DNA from: an uncultured Ferrovum sp.
Lineage (GTDB): Bacteria; Pseudomonadota; Gammaproteobacteria; Burkholderiales; Ferrovaceae
Reading direction: 5' to 3'
NCBI GenBank assembly: GCA_903909215.1
Contig: CAIVUX010000032.1
Span: forward strand, 30,691 to 94,690
DNA: 64,000 bases
Positions 54,639 to 63,902 of the stretch are shown here, one piece after another. Position numbers and translations under genes: made by a program. The notes beneath the pieces are model-generated. The model did not search any database. It was given only the letters and a program-made list of their open reading frames with translations, and had not been told where the DNA came from. How positions within the stretch are numbered: the stretch's first letter is position 1; each line of letters begins with the position of its first letter.

Positions 54639-55724
54639 TCAACGCAGCTTCAACGTGGAGAGGCCAATCAATACTAAAATAATGGTGATAATCCAAAACC
54701 GCACCACCACTTGGTTTTCTTTCCAGCCTTTTAATTCATAATGGTGATGGAGCGGCGCCATCCTAAAAATTCGCTTGCCGGTTAACTTAAAAGAAGCCAC
54801 TTGCAACACCACAGATACTGTTTCTACGACAAATACGCCGCCCATCACAAACAGCACAATTTCTTGGCGCACAATGACGGCAATTAAACCCAGCGCAGCA
54901 CCTAAGGCCAAGGCGCCCACGTCCCCCATAAAGACTTCAGCTGGATAGGCGTTAAACCACAGGAAGCCCAAGCCCGCGCCCGACATAGCGGCACAGAACA
55001 CCGCCAACTCGCCAGCCCCTGGAATGCTGGGGAATACCAAATAAGCGGCGAATACTTTATTCCCCGCCACATAAGCAAAGATGGCCAACGCAGAAGCGAT
55101 CATGGCGGTGGGCATAATGGCCAAACCATCCAAACCATCGGTCAAATTGACCGCGTTGCTGCTGCCTACGATCACAAAATAAGTCAGAATGACAAAACCG
55201 ATGCCACCCAGAGGCAGCGCAATGGTTTTGAAAAACGGCACGATCAATTCTGTTTCTGCAGGTGTTACAGCGGTCAGCATTAAATACACGCCCACCACAA
55301 TGGCGATGACTGATTGCCAAAAATATTTCACACGCGCGGGCAACCCTTTGGGGTTGCGATGCACCACTTTGCGGTAGTCATCCACCCAACCAATCACGCC
55401 AAAGCCCATCATGGTTAACAGTACCAACCACACATAACGATTGGAGAGGTCGGCCCACAGCAAGGTGGTGACGGCAATAGACACCAAAATAAGCGCACCA
55501 CCCATGGTGGGCGTGCCACTTTTAACCAAATGGCTTTGCGGACCATCCTCGCGCACCGACTGGCCAATTTTGTAGTCGGTAAGCTTGCGAATCATAGTGG
55601 GACCCACGGCAAAAGAAATCGCCAAGGAGGTGATAGCCGCCAGTACCGCGCGCAACGTGATGTAGTCGAACACGCGGAAGCCGTGAATGTTGGTGGACAG
55701 CCAATGCGTCAGTGCTAGCAACAT
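54639..55724 (-). CDS. mraY: Phospho-N-acetylmuramoyl-pentapeptide transferase MraY
   Basis: It makes lipid I by joining UDP-MurNAc-pentapeptide to undecaprenyl phosphate. About ten transmembrane helices are visible. The catalytic blocks [27 protein letters not shown] (aspartates) and the [13 protein letters not shown] histidine cluster are intact. I start at the ATG at 55724 (MLLALTHWL), with AAGGAA upstream, giving 361 residues. The open frame runs 23 codons further but is not family-like. Confidence 0.96.
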   Translation of the reverse strand: MLLALTHWLSTNIHGFRVFDYITLRAVLAAITSLAISFAVGPTMIRKLTDYKIGQSVREDGPQSHLVKSGTPTMGGALILVSIAVTTLLWADLSNRYVWLVLLTMMGFGVIGWVDDYRKVVHRNPKGLPARVKYFWQSVIAIVVGVYLMLTAVTPAETELIVPFFKTIALPLGGIGFVILTYFVIVGSSNAVNLTDGLDGLAIMPTAMIASALAIFAYVAGNKVFAAYLVFPSIPGAGELAVFCAAMSGAGLGFLWFNAYPAEVFMGDVGALALGAALGLIAVIVRQEIVLFVMGGVFVVETVSVVLQVASFKLTGKRIFRMAPLHHHYELKGWKENQVVVRFWIITIILVLIGLSTLKLR

Positions 55725-55752
55725 GCGATTATTCCTTGTTGAGCATTCATCA

Positions 55753-57204
55753 TTACACCAACCCCTCCACCACACGCTCCATGCGCATGGCACGCGATCC
55801 TTTTACCAATACGGTGGCTTCGGCATTCAGCTGAGGCTCTAAGGTGGCCACGAGATCTGTAACGGTTTCAAAGTGACGGGCATCACTACCAAAAGCTCGG
55901 TCTGTTTGTGCGGTCAAGCGGCCCAAGGTGTAGCAATCATCAATATGTGCCGCACGGGCAGCGCGCCCTACTTCAGCGTGCAGCTCAACGGCAGCGTCAC
56001 CCAATTCACCCAAATCACCCAACACCAAAATACGCCGTCCTTTGCGTGCTGCCAGCACCGCAATAGCGGCAATCACGGAGTCGGGATTGGCGTTGTAAGT
56101 GTCATCAATCACCATGGCCCCGCGTGCAGAAAACTTGGCTTCCATGCGATGGGGTACACCTTTAAAGCTTTCTAAACCTTGGCGAATAGACTCGGGTTGA
56201 ACGCCCATGGCACTAGCAGCAGCGGCAGCGGCCACAGCATTACGTTGATTATGTTGGCCCAGTACGCTCAAACGGACGGTGATGAGGATGTTGGTTAAGT
56301 GGATGTCCAGCATCTCACCGCGCGACACTCCGTACACTGTTGGTGTGGTCGTTGGGTCCTTTGGGGTCAGACCCCCGAGACCCCCGTTCGGGGTCTGACC
56401 CCAAATGACTTCACTGGCGTAATGTGCAAATTCCACAACGGGATGCGACCCAACGCATTCACGTAACAAAGGGGTCATAGGCTCATCCGCTGGAATAACC
56501 GCCACGCCTTTGGCAGGCAGTCCAGCAAAAATCTCGCCTTTCGCACGTGCCACTTCTTCTATGCTGCCCAGTAATCCAATATGTGCACGATGCACATTGG
56601 TGATAAGCGCCACATCCGGGCGCGCCACCTGCGTCATGTTTAAAATTTCACCACGATGGTTCATGCCCATTTCCACCACCGCCAAGCGATGATCGGCACG
56701 CAGCCGCAGCAGCGTCATAGGAAGACCTAAGGTGTTATTCAAATTACCTTCAGTAGCCAGCGCTTGAGTTTTGGGGAAATTCAAAATAGCAGCCAGCATT
56801 TCTTTAACCGTGGTCTTGCCATTACTTCCCGTTACCGCAATCACCTTCGGGGCTATTTTCATTCGCCAGTAATGCGCCAACGCACTCAATGAATCAGCCG
56901 TGTGGGTTACCGGTATTAAACGCGTTGTATCCAAGGATCTGGCACCACCCATATCACTTGCACGCTTTGCAAAACCCGATTCCACCACAGCGCCCACGGC
57001 GCCCAAGGCTAAGGCTTGTGCCACAAAGTCATGACCATCAAAGTGCTCGCCACGCAGGGCAATAAATAAATCGCCTTCCATTAAACTGCGACTATCGGTG
57101 CACACGCGTTGGAAGGGTGATGGTGCATAGGAGCCTTTAACCCCCAAGACCTGCGCCGCTTCTTTTAAGGTCATCATGCCCACCTGTGGCAGCGGTGCGC
57201 TCAT
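55753..57204 (-). CDS. murF: UDP-MurNAc-tripeptide--D-alanyl-D-alanine ligase
   Basis: It adds the D-Ala-D-Ala dipeptide. The ATP loop [15 protein letters not shown] is at about residues 123-137; [10 protein letters not shown] and the C-terminal [12 protein letters not shown] are intact. A palindrome pair adds GQTP (269-272) and GLTP (278-281), followed by the PT-rich run KDPTTTPTV. This lies between the second and later strands of the central domain and lengthens the protein to 483 residues. Its start overlaps the murE stop as ATGA. No ddl gene to supply the dipeptide lies in the cluster. Confidence 0.95.
   Translation of the reverse strand: MSAPLPQVGMMTLKEAAQVLGVKGSYAPSPFQRVCTDSRSLMEGDLFIALRGEHFDGHDFVAQALALGAVGAVVESGFAKRASDMGGARSLDTTRLIPVTHTADSLSALAHYWRMKIAPKVIAVTGSNGKTTVKEMLAAILNFPKTQALATEGNLNNTLGLPMTLLRLRADHRLAVVEMGMNHRGEILNMTQVARPDVALITNVHRAHIGLLGSIEEVARAKGEIFAGLPAKGVAVIPADEPMTPLLRECVGSHPVVEFAHYASEVIWGQTPNGGLGGLTPKDPTTTPTVYGVSRGEMLDIHLTNILITVRLSVLGQHNQRNAVAAAAAASAMGVQPESIRQGLESFKGVPHRMEAKFSARGAMVIDDTYNANPDSVIAAIAVLAARKGRRILVLGDLGELGDAAVELHAEVGRAARAAHIDDCYTLGRLTAQTDRAFGSDARHFETVTDLVATLEPQLNAEATVLVKGSRAMRMERVVEGLV
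56363..56402. repeat. Inverted palindrome pair in murF
   Basis: Exact copies at 56363-56375 (A form) and 56390-56402 (T form) have a 14-base spacer. On the coding strand they read GQTP then GLTP, followed by a Pro/Thr-rich stretch (PTTTPT) like the one beside the murB island. Confidence 0.95.
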
Positions 57205-58715
57205 GGGCGACCTCCGGCCAAGCAGGCTTCTGCAACGGTGCGATCTGAAAACTCAATCTTTTGGCCGGCAATATCTTGATATTGCTCATGACCCTTTCCG
57301 GCAATCAAGACCACGTCTGTCGGTGCGGCATGAGTAATGGCGTAGTCAATGGCCTGGGCACGATCCGCGATGCGCTGATAAGACCCAGTCATGCCCGCGG
57401 CTATACCATCCAGAATGGCGTCCACCGATTCAAAACGGGGGTTATCACTGGTGAGGACCACATGGTCGGCCAGACGTGCGGCCACAGCACCCATCAAGGG
57501 GCGTTTACCGACATCACGGTCACCCCCACAGCCCATCACGCAAATTAATTTTTGCTCAGTCGTCATGGTGTCGCGCAGGGTGGTTAATGCTTTGTCTAGC
57601 GCATCCGGCGTATGCGCGTAATCAATGACAATCGTCGGCACGCCGGGCCCGCCCAAACGCTCCAATCGACCTTGTGGCGCTTGCAGTGTTGCCAATCCGG
57701 CGCACACTTCCTCTAAACTCAGACCGCTCATCACGGCGGCTGCCATTACTTGTAATAAATTGGCTGCATTAAAGCGGCCCAATAATGCCGTGCTGGCATG
57801 AGCGCGTCCAAAGCAACCTGTTACATCAAACTGCAATCCCCGGGCACTGGCAACCACGTTTTCTGCACATACCCACTCAATACCGGCGGGAGGGGTCAGA
57901 CCCCTATTCAGCGTGGTGCCGATGACGCGCGGGACTGTGCCCACCAGTCGTCCAGCCAAAGCAAAACCAAAGGCATCATCTAGATTAATCACGGCAAATT
58001 GCAAACCTGCTGCGTGGAATAATAATTCTTTGGCGGCACCATAGGCCTCTAGGTTGCCGTGGTAATCCAAATGATCGCGCGACAGATTGGTAAAGATGGC
58101 ACCCTTAAATGAAACCCCGGTCACACGGTTTTGCACCAAACCGTGGGAGGACACTTCTAAGGCACAGGCTTCGGCACCGAGTCCGCAAAAGCGTTGCAGG
58201 GATTGTTGTAACGCAATGGCATCGGGTGTGGTGTTGAGAGTGGGTTCCAACGCGCTTAGCATGCCGTTGCCCAAGGTGCCTACCACCGCGCAGGGATTGC
58301 CGCTGCGGTTTAGCAGTTGTGCCAAGTAGTGGCTGCAACTGGTTTTTCCATTGGTGCCGGTAACACCCACCATCCACAATTTTTCTGAGGGGTGACCGTA
58401 CACAACATTGGCAATTTCACTAATGCGACTGCGCAAACCCTTCACGGCCACATTGGGCACCGTCCATTGTTCCGGCCATTCAAAGTCATCGCATTCCCAT
58501 AACACGCTGGAGGCCCCCGCCAAAATAGCTTGCGGAATAAATTGCCGACCATCGGTAGCGTCACCCGGATAGGCGGCAAAGGTCATGCCCGGCGCCACGT
58601 GCCGACTGTCTGCTGTAAGGGCTGTAATAGGCGGCCCAGAATGCAGCAGGGCCGCGATATCACGAGGATGACCGCGGCCTGGGGAAATGGATGTGAGTCC
58701 GTGGGTGGCGATCAT
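57201..58715 (-). CDS. murE: UDP-MurNAc-L-Ala-D-Glu--meso-diaminopimelate ligase
   Basis: It adds the third residue of the stem peptide. The ATP loop GVTGTNGKTSCSHYL starts near residue 117. The LSRDHLDYHG and DYAHTPDALDKAL blocks are intact, and the substrate-specificity motif DNPR (SDNPRFES) marks meso-diaminopimelate rather than lysine. This fits the dapC/dapD/dapE genes at 16449-20484. A single palindrome encodes GLTP at residues 272-275 in a loop (NRGLTPPAG). The 504-residue length is near normal. It is coupled to ftsI by ATGA. Confidence 0.96.
   Translation of the reverse strand: MIATHGLTSISPGRGHPRDIAALLHSGPPITALTADSRHVAPGMTFAAYPGDATDGRQFIPQAILAGASSVLWECDDFEWPEQWTVPNVAVKGLRSRISEIANVVYGHPSEKLWMVGVTGTNGKTSCSHYLAQLLNRSGNPCAVVGTLGNGMLSALEPTLNTTPDAIALQQSLQRFCGLGAEACALEVSSHGLVQNRVTGVSFKGAIFTNLSRDHLDYHGNLEAYGAAKELLFHAAGLQFAVINLDDAFGFALAGRLVGTVPRVIGTTLNRGLTPPAGIEWVCAENVVASARGLQFDVTGCFGRAHASTALLGRFNAANLLQVMAAAVMSGLSLEEVCAGLATLQAPQGRLERLGGPGVPTIVIDYAHTPDALDKALTTLRDTMTTEQKLICVMGCGGDRDVGKRPLMGAVAARLADHVVLTSDNPRFESVDAILDGIAAGMTGSYQRIADRAQAIDYAITHAAPTDVVLIAGKGHEQYQDIAGQKIEFSDRTVAEACLAGGRP
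57892..57904. repeat. GGGGTCAGACCCC palindrome in murE
   Basis: A single exact copy in the central domain, read as GLTP on the coding strand within a predicted loop. Confidence 0.95.
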
Positions 58716-60445
58716 GTGTCCTCCGCCGCACCGGTTTTGCTGGCCGGAATCTGGAAGTCACCACTATTGGGATCATCGGGGGGAATGGAGAGCATCTGCA
58801 GCACATTGCCCATCAACAACGAAAACACGGGAGCCGCCACCAAGCCACCGTAATAACGGCCGCCCGAGGGTTCGTCAATCATCACCGCAATCAACACACG
58901 GGGATTGGAGGCGGGAGCAAACCCCACAAAGGAGGCCACGTACAGATTGGCGTAACGTCCGGCTACCACTTTATGCGCCGTTCCGGTTTTACCCGCCACA
59001 CGATAGCCGCGCACTTGTGCCGCTGGTGCTGTGCCCTCTGGTTTTACCACCAGCTCCAACATGTCGCTCACTTGGTGCGCGGTCTGCGCTGAAATCACCG
59101 TGCGACTTTGCGCGGGACCAGTTACTTTGGTAAGAGACAAGGTACGCAATGAACCGCCATTGGCGAAGATGGTGTAGGCGCGCGCCAATTGTATAAGACT
59201 GACCGATATGCCATTGCCATAAGCCATAGTGGCTTGCTCAATGGGGCGCCATGTTTTAAAGGGGCGTACGCGGCCCCCCGCTTCACCAGGAAAACCCAGC
59301 TTCGGCAATTGACCAAAACCCACATCGGTAAATGTGTTCCACATGGATTCCGGCGGCAACGAAAGCGCGATACGCGCCGCGCCCACGTTACTGGAATGCT
59401 GAATGACTTGTGACACGGTTAATCCGTTTGACGCATGGGTGTCTTTAATCACTGCAGGCCCAATGGTCATCTGACCGCCCGTGGTGGGGATGACGGTATT
59501 GGGCGTTACTTTCCCGGTTTCTAATGCCGTGGCAATGGTGAAGGGTTTTAACGTAGAGCCGGGTTCGAAAGTGTCGGTAATGGCACGATTGCGCAATTGC
59601 GTACCCGTGAGATGCTCGCGATTATTAGGATCGAAATCGGGGTAATTGGCCAACGCCAAAATCTCACCGGTTTGCGTATCGAGAATCACCACCGCGCCCG
59701 CTTTGGCATGGTTGAGTGCGATGGCGTTGCGTAACTCGCGATAGGCCAAATGCTGAATACGGCCATCGACACTGAGTGTAACGTCTTGCCCGGGACGTGC
59801 CACACGAATGCTTTCCACGTCTTCAATGATGTGCCCCGCGCGGTCTTTAATGACACGCTTAGCCCCTGCGGCGCCTCCCAATAAGGATTGGAAGGCCAGC
59901 TCAACCCCTTCTTGACCGTGATCATCAGCATCCGTAAAGCCCACTAAGTGAGCGGTTTCCTCACCTTTGGGGTAAGCGCGGTGATAGCCTGCTTGGTCAT
60001 ACAGGCCAGAAATTTTTAGTCCCATAATTTCTTGGGCGGTTTCTGGGGTCACTTGGCGCTTAAGGTAAACAAAGTTGCCGCGTCCACCATTTAAGCGCTG
60101 ATTTAATTCGGCGGGATCCAGGCTCAACAAGCTGGCCAATGCACGCGTTTGCTCAGGCTTCATTTCCACATCTTCACGACTGGCCCAAATGGATTCAGAG
60201 GGCGTGCTAATGGCCAAAGGCTGCCCATTGCGATCACGAATAATGCCGCGACTGGCTGGCATTTCAATGACGCGGCTATAACGCTCATCACCTTTTTGTT
60301 GCAAGAATCCTGAATTAAAACTTTGCAGATAAACGGCGCGCATACCCAAACCCACGAATGCGCCAATCAGCAATAGCAACAACGTGCGCGAGCGCCAACC
60401 CTCCAGCTTTAAATGCAAGCGTGTGCTTTTGGCGCCCACGTTCAT
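58712..60445 (-). CDS. ftsI: Septal transpeptidase FtsI (PBP3)
   Basis: It cross-links septal peptidoglycan with FtsW. A short cytoplasmic N-terminus and one transmembrane helix (about 21-40) precede the dimerisation domain, which carries SRGIIRDRNGQPLA at 65-78. The transpeptidase has the active Ser297 (STLK, 297-300), SSN at 351-353 and KTG at 486-488. The 577-residue length is normal. It overlaps ftsL and murE by ATGA on both sides. Confidence 0.97.
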   Translation of the reverse strand: MNVGAKSTRLHLKLEGWRSRTLLLLLIGAFVGLGMRAVYLQSFNSGFLQQKGDERYSRVIEMPASRGIIRDRNGQPLAISTPSESIWASREDVEMKPEQTRALASLLSLDPAELNQRLNGGRGNFVYLKRQVTPETAQEIMGLKISGLYDQAGYHRAYPKGEETAHLVGFTDADDHGQEGVELAFQSLLGGAAGAKRVIKDRAGHIIEDVESIRVARPGQDVTLSVDGRIQHLAYRELRNAIALNHAKAGAVVILDTQTGEILALANYPDFDPNNREHLTGTQLRNRAITDTFEPGSTLKPFTIATALETGKVTPNTVIPTTGGQMTIGPAVIKDTHASNGLTVSQVIQHSSNVGAARIALSLPPESMWNTFTDVGFGQLPKLGFPGEAGGRVRPFKTWRPIEQATMAYGNGISVSLIQLARAYTIFANGGSLRTLSLTKVTGPAQSRTVISAQTAHQVSDMLELVVKPEGTAPAAQVRGYRVAGKTGTAHKVVAGRYANLYVASFVGFAPASNPRVLIAVMIDEPSGGRYYGGLVAAPVFSLLMGNVLQMLSIPPDDPNSGDFQIPASKTGAAEDT

Positions 60446-60786
60446 CGTGTGGCCTCCTTGCTGGGTACAGCATTTTTAACTGCTGCAGAGTCGCTGACGG
60501 GGGCTACCTCTTTTTCAGCGGTGACACCCGTAACCATTAAGCGGGTTTTGCTGGCTGCCGGTAGCTGCATTTGCAGCGCACGAATGGCGCCATCTTCAAT
60601 ACGTTTGCTGGAGGTGAGCGTCCCTTGGTCAATTTGCAATTGATTCCATTCAATTACCAATTGATCTGCGGTGTCGCGCTCTTTTTGCAAATCCACAAAT
60701 AGGCGTCGTGCACGATGCTGCGCATAGACCACCGAGATGGCCAGCGTAATTAAGCAAGAAAATAAAATCATGTTGACGCGGCTCAT
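60442..60786 (-). CDS. ftsL: Cell division protein FtsL
   Basis: FtsL is a small bitopic protein that joins FtsB and FtsQ to control FtsWI. One transmembrane helix (about 6-22) is followed by a coiled coil (about 25-62: [20 protein letters not shown]). A less ordered tail runs to residue 114 and is somewhat longer than the tail of many homologues. Identification rests on topology and its place between rsmH and ftsI, with ATGA overlaps on both sides. Confidence 0.92.
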   Translation of the reverse strand: MSRVNMILFSCLITLAISVVYAQHRARRLFVDLQKERDTADQLVIEWNQLQIDQGTLTSSKRIEDGAIRALQMQLPAASKTRLMVTGVTAEKEVAPVSDSAAVKNAVPSKEATR

Positions 60787-61733
60787 GCGGCCGTCCTTTC
60801 TGCCACCCGCATCACCGCACTGCGGCTGCGGGGATTGGCAGAAATTTCTGCGGCAGAGGGACGTATGGTGCGGCCAATAAGGTGCAAGCGCGGACTGGGC
60901 CGATCGCTCTCGCGCACGGCCATACCACGGGGAATTTCGGGGGGCGTGGATTGCGCGCGCATGAATTGCTTCACCACACGGTCTTCCAACGAATGAAAGC
61001 TAATCACCACCAAGCGTCCGCCCGTGTTCAGAGCTTCTAGCGCTTGCGGCAACACTTCAGCCACTTCTTCCAGCTCGCGGTTGAGATGAATGCGCAGGGC
61101 TTGGAAGGTGCGTGTGGCGGGATCTTGTCCGGGCTCGCGGGTGCGCACAGCAGACGCAACAATTTGCGCCAGCTGTCGTGTGGTTTGAATGGGGCTGATG
61201 GTCCGTGCATTAACAATCGATTGAGCAATTTGACGTGCGAAACGTTCTTCACCATATTCGCGTATTACACGCGCAATGTCGTCCATCTCAGCGCGCGCCA
61301 ACCAAGCACTGGCAGGCTCGCCATGGTCCACGTCCATTCGCATATCCAGCGGCCCATCAAAACGAAAACTGAAGCCACGCGCCGCCTCATCGATTTGCGG
61401 TGAAGACACGCCCAAATCCAGCAGCACACCATCCACATGTGCTATTTGGCGCTCTGCCAATACATCGCGCAACGAAGAAAAATGGGCGCGCACTATTTCA
61501 AAACGTGGGTCGGTGAGTTGTGCGGCGGCATTCACTGCAGCGGCATCACGATCGAGCGCAATCAGTCGGCCGGTGGCGCCCAAGCATTGCAGAATTTTGC
61601 GGCTATGCCCTCCTCGTCCAAACGTGCCATCCACATAAGTGCCGGTGGGACGGATGGTGAGTGATTGAACTGCTTCTGCAAGGAGGACGGTGACATGTTG
61701 CACGAGGGTACTTGTGGTTGCTGGGCTGGACAT
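60783..61733 (-). CDS. rsmH: 16S rRNA (cytosine-1402-N4)-methyltransferase
   Basis: It methylates C1402 of 16S rRNA. The start [13 protein letters not shown], the SAM-binding [14 protein letters not shown] (about 35-48), [20 protein letters not shown] and the C-terminal [16 protein letters not shown] are diagnostic. The 316-residue length is normal. It sits 2 bases after mraZ and is also known as mraW. Confidence 0.97.
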   Translation of the reverse strand: MSSPATTSTLVQHVTVLLAEAVQSLTIRPTGTYVDGTFGRGGHSRKILQCLGATGRLIALDRDAAAVNAAAQLTDPRFEIVRAHFSSLRDVLAERQIAHVDGVLLDLGVSSPQIDEAARGFSFRFDGPLDMRMDVDHGEPASAWLARAEMDDIARVIREYGEERFARQIAQSIVNARTISPIQTTRQLAQIVASAVRTREPGQDPATRTFQALRIHLNRELEEVAEVLPQALEALNTGGRLVVISFHSLEDRVVKQFMRAQSTPPEIPRGMAVRESDRPSPRLHLIGRTIRPSAAEISANPRSRSAVMRVAERTAA

Positions 61734-61735
61734 CG

Positions 61736-62182
61736 CTAAAAGGAAAGATCTTCCATGCCAGCAGGGACCAAATCCGGTCCCAATTTTTCGATTTCTTCAA
61801 ACTGTTTGTCCCAAGCCTTGGGGTTCCACAATTTAAAGTGGCTGCCCTGTCCCAGCATAATCAGCTCGCGATCAATGCCGGCAAAGCGACGCAATGCGGG
61901 AGAAATTAACACACGTCCAGTGGAATCCATTTCCACATCATCCGCATGACCCACCAATAACCCTTGCAACAGCGTGGTTTGGCGATTCAATCCGGAGGTC
62001 TTCATGATGGTGTTGCGAATGGGTTCCCAAGCAGAGCGGGGATAGAGCAATAAACAGCGATGCGGGTGGGCGGTAATGACCAAATGACCATCACTTTCAA
62101 GACGCAGGGCATCACGATAGCGCGTGGGGATCGCTAGCCGGCCTTTGGCGTCCAAACTGATTTCCGATGGTCCTTGAAACAC
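61736..62182 (-). CDS. mraZ: Transcriptional regulator MraZ
   Basis: MraZ is a ring-forming AbrB-like repressor of its own operon. Two SpoVT-AbrB-like halves are clear: [14 protein letters not shown] near residue 11 and [15 protein letters not shown] near residue 86. The start is a GTG at 62182 ([14 protein letters not shown]) preceded by a G-rich Shine-Dalgarno; an ATG two bases upstream is out of frame. The 148-residue length is normal. Four direct repeats matching the MraZ box lie just upstream (62209-62243). Confidence 0.96.
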   Translation of the reverse strand: MFQGPSEISLDAKGRLAIPTRYRDALRLESDGHLVITAHPHRCLLLYPRSAWEPIRNTIMKTSGLNRQTTLLQGLLVGHADDVEMDSTGRVLISPALRRFAGIDRELIMLGQGSHFKLWNPKAWDKQFEEIEKLGPDLVPAGMEDLSF

Positions 62183-62208
62183 ATTCCCCCCTTTTTGTGG
62201 TCTTTAAG

Positions 62209-62243
62209 CTCCACAAAAACCCATTTTTCCCTACTTCTTACCA
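62209..62243 (-). promoter_or_regulatory. Predicted MraZ operator: four TGGG-like repeats at a 10-bp period
   Basis: Read on the minus strand, TGGT, TAGG, TGGG and TGGA begin at 62243, 62233, 62223 and 62213, exactly 10 bp apart, with A- or T-rich spacers. E. coli MraZ binds direct TGGG-type repeats at 9-10-bp spacing near the mraZ promoter. Here the array begins at the last base of the -10 box and covers the predicted start point, well placed for repression. Confidence 0.75.
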
Positions 62244-62271
62244 CTATATGGCAAACAAAAAACCCGGTCAA
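62243..62271 (-). promoter_or_regulatory. Predicted main promoter of the dcw operon
   Basis: On the minus strand TTGACC (62266-62271) and TATAGT (62243-62248) are 17 bases apart, each one or two changes from consensus. Transcription should start near 62236, giving a leader of about 54 bases before mraZ. Its -35 lies within the terminator-like hairpin at the end of the rnpB unit. Confidence 0.75.
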
Positions 62272-62293
62272 GGGTTTATTGGTCCAACGGGTT
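62257..62293 (-). terminator. Possible terminator between rnpB and mraZ
   Basis: AACCCG (minus strand, 62293-62288) can pair with CGGGTT (62266-62261), followed by a run of six T. The loop is long (21 bases), so stability is uncertain. On the plus strand the same stem is followed by GATTTTTTT, so it could work in both directions. It would separate rnpB transcription from the dcw promoter it overlaps. Confidence 0.4.
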
Positions 62294-62388
62294 GATTTTT
62301 TTATGAGAAAACACAGTTTGGGGTGGTCAATAACGGGGCGCGGAAACCATCGGCCAAGCCCGTCATGCGGCTTAGCGAAGCAGAAAAA

Positions 62389-62739
62389 GAAGCTGGCCTA
62401 TAAGCCGGGTTTTGTCGTGAACAGTCATTCCTCTAGGCGGCCGATTACTCGGTCGCTCAAGCAACCTACCCGGGAACGACGCGAGCCACGCCAATGTTCC
62501 CCTATTTGGTCTTGCTCCGGATGGGGTTTTACTTGCCGTCCACGTTACCGTGTCCGCGGTGCGCTCTTACCGCACCTTTTCACCCTTACCAGCCCAGTTT
62601 GCACCGGACTTCGGCGGTTTAAGTTTCTGTATCACTATCCATGGCCTCACGGCCTCCGGTCGTTAACCGGCATCCCGCTCTGCGGAGCCCGGACTTTCCT
62701 CCCCGCACCAAGGTGCGCGGCGACTGTCCAGCCAGCTTC
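62389..62739 (-). ncRNA. rnpB: RNase P RNA (type A)
   Basis: The catalytic RNA of RNase P, which matures tRNA 5' ends. On the minus strand the 5' end GAAGCTGGC (from 62739) pairs with the 3' end GCCAGCTTC (62397-62389) as helix P1. Between them are the conserved blocks GAGGAAAGTCCGGGCTCC, AGAGCGGGATGCCGG, GGTAAGGGTGAAAAGGTGCG and the 3' GGCTTATAGGCC-type segment. Length is about 351 bases. A T run (CTTTTT) follows P1. A long open frame across this region (62174-62812, plus strand) is a false gene. Confidence 0.95.
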
Positions 62740-62746
62740 AGGCGAG

Positions 62747-62755
62747 ATTTTACCA
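62747..62755 (-). promoter_or_regulatory. Predicted rnpB promoter (extended -10)
   Basis: TGG followed by TAAAAT (62747-62752, minus strand) forms an extended -10 element. Seven bases separate it from the G at 62739 that begins helix P1, the expected start point of RNase P RNA. No clear -35 is seen at 16-18 bases. Confidence 0.6.
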
Positions 62756-62808
62756 GAATATGACGAAAAACCCGATTTTTCAAAGGGCTGGCAGTGCAGG
62801 AGAGACTT

Positions 62809-63846
62809 TTAAGGCATTAATTGCCAAGACATTTCTTCCCCAGCACGCAGCGGCACCAGAGTATCGTCGCCAAAAGGCAGGCTGGCGGGCATAAGCCAAG
62901 ATTGACGTTTAAGCGTGATCTTCTGCGAATTTCGCGCTAAACCATAGAAATCTGCCCCAAAATGACTGCAAAATCCCTCTAAATGCTGTAACGCTTCCGC
63001 CTTATCAAAAACCTCTGCGTATAACTCAAGGGCACCATGGGCGGAGTAAATTCCGGCACAGCCACAATCGGCCTCTTTGGTACTGCGTCCGTGGGGGGCG
63101 CTGTCGGTGCCTAAAAAGAACTTGGGGTTGCCCGAGGTTACGGCTTTAATTAAGGCCTGACGATGGGTTTCGCGTTTTAAAACCGGCAGACAATAGTAAT
63201 GGGGACGCAGCCCACCTTGGAACAATGCGTTGCGATTATAAAGCAGGTGGTGCGGAGTAACTGTGGCCGCCACATTGCTGTCCGTAGTGAGTACAAACTT
63301 CACCGCAGAGGCCGTAGTAATGTGCTCTAGCACCAATTTAAGCTTGGGGTAGCGCATCACCAAGGGGGTTAAATGGCGCTCAATAAAGACCCTTTCGCGG
63401 TCAAAAATATCCACATCTGGGTCCGTCACCTCACCATGCACCAGAAGCGGTATCCCCAAGGCTTCCATAGCCTCCAGCGCCTCGGCGCAATGGGTTAAAT
63501 CATGTACCCCATTGTCAGAGTTGGTGGTGGCCCCCGCGGGGTAATACTTTACCCCGTGAACATGCCCCGATCGGCTGGCGCGCTCAATTTCCAAAGCAGG
63601 CATGGTTTCTGTGAGGTAGAGCGTCATGAGAGGGTTAAACGTGGAACCGCTGGGCAACGCCGCCAAGATACGTTCACGATAGGCATCGGCCAAAGCCAGA
63701 GTGGTGATGGGGGGTTTAAGGTTGGGCATAACGATGGCGCGGGCAAAACGCTGCACGGTATCAGCCAATACGGCCTTTAACCCTGCGCCGTCACGCAAAT
63801 GCAGATGCCAGTCATCGGGGCGCGCTAAGGTGATGGAGTCTGTCAT
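62809..63846 (-). CDS. pyrC: Dihydroorotase (class II)
   Basis: It closes the dihydroorotate ring in pyrimidine synthesis. The first zinc ligands are in WHLHLRDG (His14, His16). The carbamylated lysine is Lys100 in GVKYYPAG. Later ligands are in LLVHGEV and VLEHITT, and FLGTDSAPH carries the catalytic Asp. The 345-residue length fits the E. coli type. It is followed by rnpB and preceded by a palindrome island and glmS. Confidence 0.96.
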   Translation of the reverse strand: MTDSITLARPDDWHLHLRDGAGLKAVLADTVQRFARAIVMPNLKPPITTLALADAYRERILAALPSGSTFNPLMTLYLTETMPALEIERASRSGHVHGVKYYPAGATTNSDNGVHDLTHCAEALEAMEALGIPLLVHGEVTDPDVDIFDRERVFIERHLTPLVMRYPKLKLVLEHITTASAVKFVLTTDSNVAATVTPHHLLYNRNALFQGGLRPHYYCLPVLKRETHRQALIKAVTSGNPKFFLGTDSAPHGRSTKEADCGCAGIYSAHGALELYAEVFDKAEALQHLEGFCSHFGADFYGLARNSQKITLKRQSWLMPASLPFGDDTLVPLRAGEEMSWQLMP

Positions 63847-63871
63847 GGCCTAATTTTATCACGAGGTGACC

Positions 63872-63900
63872 AGGGGTCAGACCCTGGCAGGGTCTGACCC

Positions 63901-63902
<2 letters not shown>
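63872..63902. repeat. Perfect 15-bp inverted repeat built from two degenerate palindromes, glmS/pyrC gap
   Basis: AGGGGTCAGACCCTG (63872-63886) and CAGGGTCTGACCCCT (63888-63902) are exact reverse complements around one base. Each arm holds a 12-of-13 match to the dispersed palindrome, and the two deviations are complementary. The right arm overlaps the glmS stop codon (63901-63903). A stable hairpin at the end of glmS, without a T run, is the result. Confidence 0.9.

Noticed and set aside
62174..62812. 212-codon open frame on the plus strand
   Set aside because: It runs antisense across the RNase P RNA gene and into the mraZ start. It has no family-like sequence and depends on the lack of stops in structured RNA.
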